A DNA stretch of 64,000 bases from Cryomorpha ignava (GTDB lineage Bacteria > Bacteroidota > Bacteroidia > Flavobacteriales_D > Cryomorphaceae), in contig NZ_JAAGVY010000006.1 in the NCBI RefSeq assembly GCF_010686655.1, positions 62,001 through 126,000 of the forward strand, written 5' to 3'. This document shows positions 1 to 9,628 of the stretch, in pieces. Position 1 is the stretch's first letter; each line of letters starts with the position of its first letter. A program made the position numbers and the translations under genes. The notes under the pieces were generated by a model, which saw only the letters and a program-made list of their open reading frames with translations, made no database searches and was not told the DNA's origin.

Positions 1-3000
1 TTCGGTGATATGGGATCTTATGCAGAACCCACATTCGCTTTGCAATATTGGGTTTGGAATTTTGATGATGGCAATATCGACACGCTAACAGCTCCAACTG
101 ATATAACCCATTCTTTTACTGAACCAGGTGAATACCTAGTGACATTATCAGTAATTGACTTTAATGGCTGCCGAAGCTTAAATGTTGACCCGCTTCAAGT
201 TTTGGTAAGTACTATCCCGGTCTTTAATACGGCATTTGAAACACCTGTTTGTGTAGGAGCCGGAGGAACAACAATAGACGGAAGTGCTGTACAAAGCGTA
301 ACCTGGACGGCCCTTCCTCCGCAGGTAGTTTCCGGCACTACCTATTTGGCAGATGGTGCGGGGTTTCAGTATTCCAGTTGCCTGACTTTTGATTTTTTTG
401 AGGCAGGCGCCACTTTGGAAGACTGCAGTGACTTGCTGAATGTTTTTATGAACATAGAACATTCATATTTAGGAGATCTTGGTATTTCTATAACCTGTCC
501 TAATGGAACATCAGTAATGCTGTTGGATCAAGGTCCAAATAGTGGAGGAGCTACTTATTTAGGAGAGGCTGTAGATGAATTTAATTTAGGACCACCACCC
601 GAAGATGACGACGATGTGCCCGGTATTGGATATGATTATGGATGGTCGCCAACAAGCACTAATGGTTTTATTTACGATGATGCCAATGCAACCGACCTGA
701 CTTACGTCAACCAATCTGGAGGGCAGGAGACCAACCATTCTGTGGCTAATCCGGGTCTTTACGAAAGCAATGAGGATATGTGTATTCTCGAAGGTTGCCC
801 GCTCAATGGAGATTGGTGTATTAACGTTACTGACTTTTTAGCATCGGATAATGGAAATATTTTCGCTTGGGGCATCAGCTTTAATCCGGCGCTATTTCCC
901 GATGTTACTACTTTCACGCCTATCGTTGGTCTTGATCAGGACTCTACCTGGTGGGAAGGCCCAAATGTGGGAAATACTTCAGGTGACGGTAATACGATTG
1001 AAACCACTTATACCACTCCCGGAAATTATGACTATACATTTTATGCGACCAATAATTTCGGCTGCACATTTGATACCACTGTTACCGTAGAAGTAATAGT
1101 AGGCCCTGAAATAACAGCAGGACCAAATGTAACTTACTGCAGCGAACCAGTGCTTCTTGAAGCTGGCTTAGCTAACTCTCCGGCTCAATGTAGCGACGCT
1201 GCAGGAACTTATGACCTTTGTTTTGCAAATAATTCGAATTACGAATTCACATATTGCCCTAATAACCCGGGAGATGGCTCTACCTTTATGGAACTGGTTA
1301 TTAACAGTGGTAACGCTGATTGGGGCGATAACTTCACCGTTTATGACGGTGATGATATTACTGCCCCGGAGATTGGGAATCCGAACGGTGACTTGGGTGG
1401 GTTGAGCTATACGGCTACCAATCCCACAGGCTGTCTCACAATTTCAATGGCTACCAATGGTTTTTCGAGTTGCGAAAGCGGTGAATATCCACCTATAAAT
1501 TACACAGTGACTTGCGGAGGCGGTTCCGAACTGGTTTGGTCGTGGTCTCCGACTACGGGCTTATCAAACCCAAACATTCAAAACCCGACTGCTGAAGTAA
1601 CTCAGACTACAGTTTATACGGTTTCAGCCTACCCCGCTGGATTTCCGGGATGTATAATCGTTGACCAGGTAACTGTATCTCCAGATGCACTTGCTAATCC
1701 GGGTATTGATACTGACACAACACTTTGTTACAACTCACCTATCACATTTTTAACAGACTACCTCGATGGCGATCCTGCCCTGAATGGTGACTGGACAGAT
1801 GCCGCAGGAAATACAGTACCGAACCAGTTCAATCCTTCAAACTATGTGGACGGTGGAAATTTTGACTATACTTATTTAGTAACTAACGGAATCTGCGAAG
1901 GAACATCTAACCTGCAGTTAACAATTTTACCTGCAACAAATACCACCTGCTGTCAAACGAACGCAATGGCCGGTACCGATGCTACCGCTTGTGCTTTAAC
2001 ATATCAGTTGGAGGCAGATGATGCACTGGGTCTTGGAACATGGACGGCTGCTGCCGATGTGGAATTTAGCGATATTCACGACCCGCAAGCCATAGTAACC
2101 TGCACGACTGCGGGAGGTGGGGCAAGAACGCTTACATGGACCGACGCAAACGGATTTCAATGTTCGGCATCAGATGATATTGTAATAACCTTCTCTGATT
2201 CTCTGCAGTTAATTATTGTAACAGAAGATGCAAAATGCTTTGAAGAATGCTCAGGTGGTGCTGTTGGTATTGCCGATGGTGGTACTGTAACAGGTGGAAA
2301 TTATATTTATGACTGGTTTGAAAATGGTCGTCCCGGCTTAATTCCACAAACCAGAGATTCACTTTGTGCCGGAGTGTTTAAAGTTAAAGTTCGCGATAAC
2401 CTCGGTTGTGTTGACTCAACGACATTTGAAATTGGTCAACCTGAAGCGCAGCAAATGCAATTGTCTCAAGCCCCTCCGCTCTGTGCAGATTCATGCGATG
2501 GACGCGTGCAAATTATGTCGCCAGGAGCCGTAGATTACAGTTTTGATGGTGGTGACACCTTTATTGGTAAGAACTATTTTGACCTTTGTGAAGGTGAGCA
2601 CGCTGTGATTGCAAGAAATGCAAACGGCTGCGAGATAGTTCAAACTGTAAACCTGGTTGATCCCCCTAAATTTGTAGCGAACTTCAATATTAATCCCTTA
2701 CCAACCACGACTAAGAACACGCTTATAACTTTTCAGGATATTTCTACTCCCGGACCCGTTTGGAAATCGATTTATACCTTCGGAGACGATCCGGTACTTG
2801 GGAAAAGTGAATCGAGAATGGCTTCATTTGAATTTCCTAAAGATTCTGCCGGTGCATATCCCGTTACACTTATTTCAACAAACCTAAATGGCTGTACCGA
2901 TACCCTCACCAAGAGGGTAGTCGTAAAAGATGAAATATTGTGGTATATCCCAAATAGCTTCTCTCCAAATGAGGATGGAATAAACGATGTATGGAAACCG

Positions 3001-3222
3001 GTAGGTGTAACTGTAGATGCTACAAACTATAAGCTCACTATTTTTGACAGATGGGGCGAGCAGGTATTTACTACAACAGATCTCGATCAAGGATGGAATG
3101 GTAGTAAGAGCTCTGGTGGATACTATGTTGACGCAGGTGTTTATACTTATTTGATAAAAGTAACATCAGCTACAACTGAAGAAAAGTTTGAATTTACCGG
3201 ATCTATTACTGTGGTTCGTTAA
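1..3222 (+). CDS. Mosaic secreted adhesin with T9SS type B C-terminal domain (5' end missing)
   Basis: The frame is open from base 1, so the gene starts outside the window; about 1,073 residues are visible. In order there are a PKD-like module (WVWNFDDG...), a proprotein-convertase P-domain-like stretch near residues 115-290, more PKD-like sequence, a CUB-like cysteine-containing stretch near 395-500, two SprB-like repeats near 740-880, a further PKD-like module, and the final ~92 residues typical of a gliding-motility-associated (type B) sorting domain, with NSFSPNEDGIND, FDRWGE and GVYTYLI. Type B domains direct export by the type IX system, and such proteins usually stay on the cell surface as adhesins or gliding filaments. 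The binding target cannot be read from the sequence. A strong terminator follows. Confidence 0.9.
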   Translation, partial: FGDMGSYAEPTFALQYWVWNFDDGNIDTLTAPTDITHSFTEPGEYLVTLSVIDFNGCRSLNVDPLQVLVSTIPVFNTAFETPVCVGAGGTTIDGSAVQSVTWTALPPQVVSGTTYLADGAGFQYSSCLTFDFFEAGATLEDCSDLLNVFMNIEHSYLGDLGISITCPNGTSVMLLDQGPNSGGATYLGEAVDEFNLGPPPEDDDDVPGIGYDYGWSPTSTNGFIYDDANATDLTYVNQSGGQETNHSVANPGLYESNEDMCILEGCPLNGDWCINVTDFLASDNGNIFAWGISFNPALFPDVTTFTPIVGLDQDSTWWEGPNVGNTSGDGNTIETTYTTPGNYDYTFYATNNFGCTFDTTVTVEVIVGPEITAGPNVTYCSEPVLLEAGLANSPAQCSDAAGTYDLCFANNSNYEFTYCPNNPGDGSTFMELVINSGNADWGDNFTVYDGDDITAPEIGNPNGDLGGLSYTATNPTGCLTISMATNGFSSCESGEYPPINYTVTCGGGSELVWSWSPTTGLSNPNIQNPTAEVTQTTVYTVSAYPAGFPGCIIVDQVTVSPDALANPGIDTDTTLCYNSPITFLTDYLDGDPALNGDWTDAAGNTVPNQFNPSNYVDGGNFDYTYLVTNGICEGTSNLQLTILPATNTTCCQTNAMAGTDATACALTYQLEADDALGLGTWTAAADVEFSDIHDPQAIVTCTTAGGGARTLTWTDANGFQCSASDDIVITFSDSLQLIIVTEDAKCFEECSGGAVGIADGGTVTGGNYIYDWFENGRPGLIPQTRDSLCAGVFKVKVRDNLGCVDSTTFEIGQPEAQQMQLSQAPPLCADSCDGRVQIMSPGAVDYSFDGGDTFIGKNYFDLCEGEHAVIARNANGCEIVQTVNLVDPPKFVANFNINPLPTTTKNTLITFQDISTPGPVWKSIYTFGDDPVLGKSESRMASFEFPKDSAGAYPVTLISTNLNGCTDTLTKRVVVKDEILWYIPNSFSPNEDGINDVWKPVGVTVDATNYKLTIFDRWGEQVFTTTDLDQGWNGSKSSGGYYVDAGVYTYLIKVTSATTEEKFEFTGSITVVR

Positions 3223-3245
3223 TACTAAATCATTAAAATTTTGAG

Positions 3246-3287
3246 CCCGTCAGGTGATTTTTTTTCACGTCCTGACGGGTTTTTTTA
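3246..3287 (+). terminator. Rho-independent terminator after the adhesin gene
   Basis: A 9-bp perfect stem, CCCGTCAGG at 3246-3254 with CCTGACGGG at 3271-3279, is followed by eight T residues. It begins 24 bases after the adhesin stop codon and separates that gene from lgt. Confidence 0.9.
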
Positions 3288-3371
3288 TTCTCTTTGAATT
3301 GAATGATTAAATTCGCAAGATATAGATACCCAAATCTAAATAAATTCAGATCGGGTTAGAAATCATATAAA

Positions 3372-4190
3372 TTGAATACACTACTTACAATAATTTGGGA
3401 TGTTGATCCCGAAGCTTTTAGAATACCCTTTATAGATTGGCCCGTTCGCTGGTATGGAATACTATTCGTAATCGGACTATTGGTGAGCCAATACATTTTG
3501 TTTTACATTTTTGAAAAAGATGGTAAGACACGAAAAAATGTAGAGGATTTAACCATTTATGTAGTTATAGGAACCATTATCGGAGCCAGGCTGGGGCATG
3601 TGTTTTTCTATGCTCCTGCTCATTATTTAAGCCATCCCATAGAAATAATACAGATTTGGAAAGGGGGTCTGGCAAGCCATGGTGGCGCCTTAGGAATAAT
3701 TGCCGCCGTTTATCTATATACCAAGAAGTACAAATTTAATTTTCTTTGGGTTTTTGATCGTCTCGTAATTGTGACTTGCTTTACAGGAGCTTGCATCCGC
3801 TTTGGAAACCTAATGAATTCAGAGATTATTGGAACAGTAACTGACGTGCCCTGGGCGGTAAAATTTTTACAGGCTTATCCTGCCGAAATGGCATTAGACT
3901 ATCGGCATCCGGCACAAGTGTATGAAGCTCTCTATTTTCTAGTACTATTGGTTTTTCTGTTTTATGTATGGAAAACACAACGTCATAAAATCAACAATGG
4001 CTACATATTCGGGCTTTTCCTCGTCATTCTTTTTACCCTGCGTTTTATAGATGAGTTTTTTAAAGTAAATCAGGAGTCGTTTGAAGACGGTCTTCCAATC
4101 AACATGGGTCAAATTTTAAGTATTCCGTTTATTCTTGCCGGAGTTTACTTAATTTACAGGGCTAAATCTAAACCTGTTAATCCGACGTGA
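3372..4190 (+). CDS. lgt: Prolipoprotein diacylglyceryl transferase
   Basis: Transfers diacylglycerol from phosphatidylglycerol to the lipobox cysteine of prelipoproteins in the inner membrane. The 272-residue protein is hydrophobic with about seven membrane segments and carries the family motifs: GGLASHGG with His103, the R-x-GN signature at Arg143 (RFGNLMNSEIIG), and RHPAQVYEALY near 178-188. His103 and Arg143 have the same numbers as in the E. coli enzyme. The start must be TTG at 3372: an in-frame TAG lies at 3357 and no ATG or GTG falls between. The next gene overlaps its stop by four bases, suggesting translational coupling. It serves the many lipoproteins seen in this window. Confidence 0.95.
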   Translation: MNTLLTIIWDVDPEAFRIPFIDWPVRWYGILFVIGLLVSQYILFYIFEKDGKTRKNVEDLTIYVVIGTIIGARLGHVFFYAPAHYLSHPIEIIQIWKGGLASHGGALGIIAAVYLYTKKYKFNFLWVFDRLVIVTCFTGACIRFGNLMNSEIIGTVTDVPWAVKFLQAYPAEMALDYRHPAQVYEALYFLVLLVFLFYVWKTQRHKINNGYIFGLFLVILFTLRFIDEFFKVNQESFEDGLPINMGQILSIPFILAGVYLIYRAKSKPVNPT

Positions 4191-5281
4191 AACATCTAAC
4201 CTCTTTAAGCCTCCTATCTCTACTCTTTTTACCACTTACGATAAAAGGTCAGGTTGATGGTTTTCAGAGATATGAAAACGCAATAAAATCCCGATCAAAT
4301 TCTGATTTCAGAATTGGTTTTTACAATGTCGAGAATTTATTTGACCTCGTGGACGACAGCCTGACCCGCGATGAAGCATTTACACCCGAAGGTGAAAATC
4401 GATATACATTTGGCCGTTATAAAAAGAAATCAGTGGGTCTGGCTCGTACACTTTTGGCGATGGGCGTATGGGAGCCACTGGAAATAATAGGTCTGGCCGA
4501 AATAGAAAGCAGGTGGGTTTTAGAAGGTTTTACAAAATTCTCTCCTTTAAAAAATGCCGGTTATGAAATCATACACGAAGACTCTCCTGACAGGCGCGGT
4601 ATTGATGTAGCCTGCCTTTACCGACCCGAAAAATTTAATTTAATTCTCTACAAATATTACCGTGTTAATTTCCCATTCGACCCCGATCGAAAAACGAGAG
4701 ATATGCTCTATGTAAAGGGAATTATGTCAAATAAAGATACTTTGCACGTATTTATCAATCACTGGCCATCGCGCTATGGGGGGCAATTTGTGTCTGAACC
4801 GGGAAGGGCTTTTTTAGCTAATCTGGTTCGCGAAAAGGTAGATAGTTTGAATGCGCGTTTTGATAATCCCTTAATCGTTATAACAGGCGATTTTAATGAC
4901 GAGCCGGATGATATAAGTGTAAAGGATGTTTTGAAAGCTCATGTAAATCCGACAGAAGCTACAGGTAATGATCTGGTAAACCTATCGGCTCCTATTAAAT
5001 ATATCTTTGGAACGCATTCCTTTGGCGGCGAATGGGGCGTGCTTGATCACATTATTGTCAGCAATTCGCTTTTGACCGGACAGTCAACCTACACTCGTTT
5101 AAATTCTTTGGGGATTTTTGATGCACCCTGGCTGCTTACAAAAAATGCTGCAGGTAATGATGTTCCTTTACGAACTTTTCAGGGGCCTGCATACAAGGGT
5201 GGTTATAGCGACCACCTTCCTATTTTTCTCGATTTGTATTTTGATAAACAAGAGTCGGAGTCAAAATTGGACAGTCAATAG
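4187..5281 (+). CDS. Secreted endonuclease/exonuclease/phosphatase-family protein
   Basis: A 364-residue protein with an N-terminal signal peptide (about 1-21, ending KGQ) and the EEP metal-dependent phosphohydrolase fold. Visible motifs are FYNVEN (45-50), AEIES with Glu105, the catalytic INHWP stretch (190-194), GDFND (234-238) and the late DH and SDH motifs near 285 and 341. The family cleaves phosphodiester or phosphomonoester bonds in nucleic acids, inositol phosphates or lipids; substrate cannot be assigned. It starts at GTG inside the lgt stop (GTGA overlap), so it is probably co-translated with lgt. Periplasmic or extracellular location is inferred from the signal peptide. Confidence 0.85.
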   Translation: MKHLTSLSLLSLLFLPLTIKGQVDGFQRYENAIKSRSNSDFRIGFYNVENLFDLVDDSLTRDEAFTPEGENRYTFGRYKKKSVGLARTLLAMGVWEPLEIIGLAEIESRWVLEGFTKFSPLKNAGYEIIHEDSPDRRGIDVACLYRPEKFNLILYKYYRVNFPFDPDRKTRDMLYVKGIMSNKDTLHVFINHWPSRYGGQFVSEPGRAFLANLVREKVDSLNARFDNPLIVITGDFNDEPDDISVKDVLKAHVNPTEATGNDLVNLSAPIKYIFGTHSFGGEWGVLDHIIVSNSLLTGQSTYTRLNSLGIFDAPWLLTKNAAGNDVPLRTFQGPAYKGGYSDHLPIFLDLYFDKQESESKLDSQ

Positions 5282-5317
5282 CTATTGATCCAAGGTTGCG
5301 TGGAAGACCTCATAAGG

Positions 5318-5402
5318 TTTACTTGCTTCGCTGCATTTCGACTGAGCTCAATAACCACGTGAGATCGCTTCGCTACATACGCACTCCCAAGGGGTCGTAA
5401 GT
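5318..5402. repeat. Degenerate dispersed intergenic repeat
   Basis: The spacer after the EEP gene holds two related pieces: GCTTCGCTGCATTTCGACTG and, further on, CGCTTCGCTACATACGCACT, around a short TGAGCTCA core. It codes for nothing convincing in any frame. It resembles the short 'TTTCGACTG' intergenic elements common in flavobacterial genomes (recalled, not searched). Confidence 0.35.
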
Positions 5403-5450
5403 TTGAAAATCTTTGGGGTTCATATTCAATTGATCTTAACGCAGGTTTCA

Positions 5451-5488
5451 AAATAAAAAAAACGGTGCCACTCATTGAGCGGCACCGT
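5451..5488 (-). terminator. Rho-independent terminator of gyrB
   Basis: Reading the minus strand, an 8-bp stem ACGGTGCC/GGCACCGT (5481-5488 with 5462-5469) is followed by a T-rich tract (the complement of 5451-5461). It lies about 30 bases past the gyrB stop. Confidence 0.85.
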
Positions 5489-5519
5489 CATATTTATTTG
5501 AAGGATGTTTTTAATTTAA

Positions 5520-7481
<1,962 letters not shown>

Positions 7482-7511
7482 TTACTAAGTTGTGTAGAAA
7501 TTTTATTCCCA

Positions 7512-7519
7512 CAAAAATA
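7512..7519 (-). promoter_or_regulatory. TAnnTTTG promoter box of gyrB
   Basis: Minus-strand TATTTTTG matches the Bacteroidota -7 consensus TAnnTTTG and sits 34 bases before the gyrB ATG. Confidence 0.55.
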
Positions 7520-7550
7520 CAAAATTTAAACATTAAAATCACCTCAAAAG

Positions 7551-7586
7551 CCGCATAAACACTATAATTGTCAACAATTTATGTGG
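7551..7586. promoter_or_regulatory. Compound inverted repeat upstream of the gyrB promoter
   Basis: Two nested dyads share a centre: AATTGT/ACAATT around CA at 7566-7579, and outer arms CCGCATA (7551-7557) and TATGTGG (7580-7586), which pair with one G-T wobble. It lies about 32 bases upstream of the putative gyrB -7 box. It could be an operator, a cruciform or part of the repeat-rich spacer; no regulator is known from the sequence. Confidence 0.35.
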
Positions 7587-7689
7587 TTTATTAACAGTTG
7601 TGGTGAAAGCATGTTTTTGACGTGTTAAAATTGGGGTTTGACGGGTGGAATTACAACTTGAGGTATGCGAAATTGACGCGAGCAAAATT

Positions 7690-7773
7690 AGGCCGCGCGA
7701 GGTAGGCTGCGTGAGGTGGGCCGTGTGAGGTAGGCCGTGTGAGGTAGGACGCGCGAGGTAGGCCGCGCGATGA
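7690..7773. repeat. GC-rich 14-bp tandem repeat, six units
   Basis: Six consecutive 14-base units of the form AGGCCGCGCGAGGT start at 7690, 7704, 7718, 7732, 7746 and 7760. Most differ by one to three bases, mainly C/T exchanges; the last diverges after base 11. The array is far richer in G+C than its surroundings and codes for no plausible protein. It directly abuts the next array. Confidence 0.85.
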
Positions 7774-7849
7774 ATCGACGCGGATACAATCGACGCGGGT
7801 TCAGTCGACGCGGGTTCAGTCGACGCGGATTCAAATTAACGCAAGCTCA
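7774..7849. repeat. 15-bp tandem repeat, four good units and one decayed unit
   Basis: Units of the form GTCGACGCGGGTTCA begin at 7774, 7789, 7804 and 7819, followed by a decayed 16-base unit from 7834. The core GACGCG also appears just before the first array (near 7675). The array ends four bases from the stop codon of the minus-strand beta-barrel gene. Confidence 0.85.
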
Positions 7850-7853
7850 GTCT

Positions 7854-9617
7854 CTAAAATGCAAATTTCAACCCACCTAATAGAAAAACGCGCTGTACTG
7901 GGAAGCGGTAATACTGGTCGTACTTCGTTCCGGTTAAGTTGTTAGCTTCAATAAAGGCCGAGATTCGATTTGAATAGCGGTACTCTGCTTTCAATGTTAG
8001 GTCAAAATAAGGATCAAGCTCTACCTTATAAAATCCTTCGGGTTCGATTTGAACATCTGAAACCGGACGAAGTGATTTTGCATAACGCTTACCGACCAAA
8101 GCCATTTCTGCTCCTATACTCAGCTTTTCAAAAAGCGTGTAAGATCCCAGTAGCGAGAATCTGTATTTTGGCATATGCCATGCCTCTTGTTCATCATTTG
8201 CACTATAGGTAAATATTTCGCCACGGGCAGTAGCCGACCATTTTTCGCTGTTTTTATATGAAAGCTCACCCATCATAGAAAAGGTTTGAACCTGATCATA
8301 GATAACCAAAAACCGATTCTCTTCACTTACCAGTGTATCGTTAACAAAAAGTGGTGTTTCATCTACTTTTTTGTATCCAATACGGGTATTAAAACTCATT
8401 TTATCGCTTAGCGTTCCGCGAATACCTCCAAAAAGATCATACTTTACAATAGAGTTAATTAATGGTTTATCGTCTGTACCATAGTGCGAAAGATTTGACA
8501 AAATGAAAGGGTTTTCCCGCGAAAGCGTTTTATAACTATTTCGTTCTACGCTTCCCGTTACGCCAGCATAAGGGATAAAAATATCATTAAAAAGCGAATA
8601 AGAAACCTCCAGATCAGGAAAGGCATGAAACCGCGCTTTACTGTCAAATTGCCCATAAACTGCTAACCCGGCCATAGCTCGAAATCCATTTTTAACAAGA
8701 AGGATGCGTGGTGTTGCGTGGAAAATTACGTTGGTATAATCATTCGCCGGGATAAAAATTCCAGACGAATCGCTCATAAAATCAAATGCTTTTAAGTCGC
8801 CGGTATTGTAGCCGACAAAATCTAATCCACCATCGAGGGTATAATATTGATCGCCTCTCCATGAGCGCAATTGTGTGGTGGCCTTTACACCAATTTCATT
8901 GGCATCGTAACTATCAGAATAGTAATAGGAATCTAAACCGATATTGTGATTGATGCGCGAAGAATCGCGGTAGTAGCTCCTATAATCTGCACTAAGCGAA
9001 AAATCATTAAACCGCTGGCGCATATCTTTTTTATCAATTTCGGCATCTTGCGGGTCGAAACCGTAATAGTGATAACCGTTTAACGCATAACCCAAATCTG
9101 TTTGGAGACTGTGTTGCTTAAAGATTTTTTTACCCCATAAGTCCACATTAGTTTCGCTAAAACCGCTAAACGCTACCGGCTGGTTTACTCCATCATGTGA
9201 AGATAAGTGGCGCGCGTGAACTCCATAAGATTTGTCTCTATCACGATTGCTGGTATAAAAAGCCTCCACATAGGGAGTGGCAAATGTTCCGGCTCCAGCC
9301 TTTACAAATCCATGGTACAACTTTTCGAGTGGTTCGCGAATTTTAACGGTTGCCGGCTCAATAGGTTCGGGTGTTATTTCGGTTGCAGGGCGTTTAGGAA
9401 TCATTTCGTAAGTCAAGGTTCCCATTTGTACCGGAATATCTACTACAGTGGGCATTTCAGAAATTTTAAACGCCTTTTGTACTGTTAACGTCCTGTCGCC
9501 CGTAATTATCTGGGTTTGATCAAAGGCATCGCCTTCGCCGCCCTGCGCCGATGCAGCAAAGGAGCTGACAAGAACGACGCTGAATACTAGGAATGATTTT
9601 ATAGTTGCGTATTTCAT
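7854..9617 (-). CDS. Outer-membrane beta-barrel protein (TonB-receptor-like barrel without plug)
   Basis: A 587-residue protein with a signal peptide (about 1-24, ending AASAQ). Most of its length alternates aromatic and polar residues as in transmembrane beta strands, with many Tyr/Phe-ending strands, and it finishes in an aromatic residue (GLKFAF), as outer-membrane barrels do. There is no recognisable plug domain or TonB box, so calling it a TonB-dependent receptor would be too strong. The start lies 11 bases downstream of the TPR gene's stop on the same strand, so the pair is probably an operon whose two products act together at the outer membrane. Substrate unknown. Confidence 0.75.
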   Translation of the reverse strand: MKYATIKSFLVFSVVLVSSFAASAQGGEGDAFDQTQIITGDRTLTVQKAFKISEMPTVVDIPVQMGTLTYEMIPKRPATEITPEPIEPATVKIREPLEKLYHGFVKAGAGTFATPYVEAFYTSNRDRDKSYGVHARHLSSHDGVNQPVAFSGFSETNVDLWGKKIFKQHSLQTDLGYALNGYHYYGFDPQDAEIDKKDMRQRFNDFSLSADYRSYYRDSSRINHNIGLDSYYYSDSYDANEIGVKATTQLRSWRGDQYYTLDGGLDFVGYNTGDLKAFDFMSDSSGIFIPANDYTNVIFHATPRILLVKNGFRAMAGLAVYGQFDSKARFHAFPDLEVSYSLFNDIFIPYAGVTGSVERNSYKTLSRENPFILSNLSHYGTDDKPLINSIVKYDLFGGIRGTLSDKMSFNTRIGYKKVDETPLFVNDTLVSEENRFLVIYDQVQTFSMMGELSYKNSEKWSATARGEIFTYSANDEQEAWHMPKYRFSLLGSYTLFEKLSIGAEMALVGKRYAKSLRPVSDVQIEPEGFYKVELDPYFDLTLKAEYRYSNRISAFIEANNLTGTKYDQYYRFPVQRVFLLGGLKFAF

Positions 9618-9628
9618 TTTTCGGGCTA

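Noticed and set aside
7690-7849. CRISPR array
   Set aside because: Units are contiguous and 14-15 bases long with no unique spacers and no cas genes nearby.
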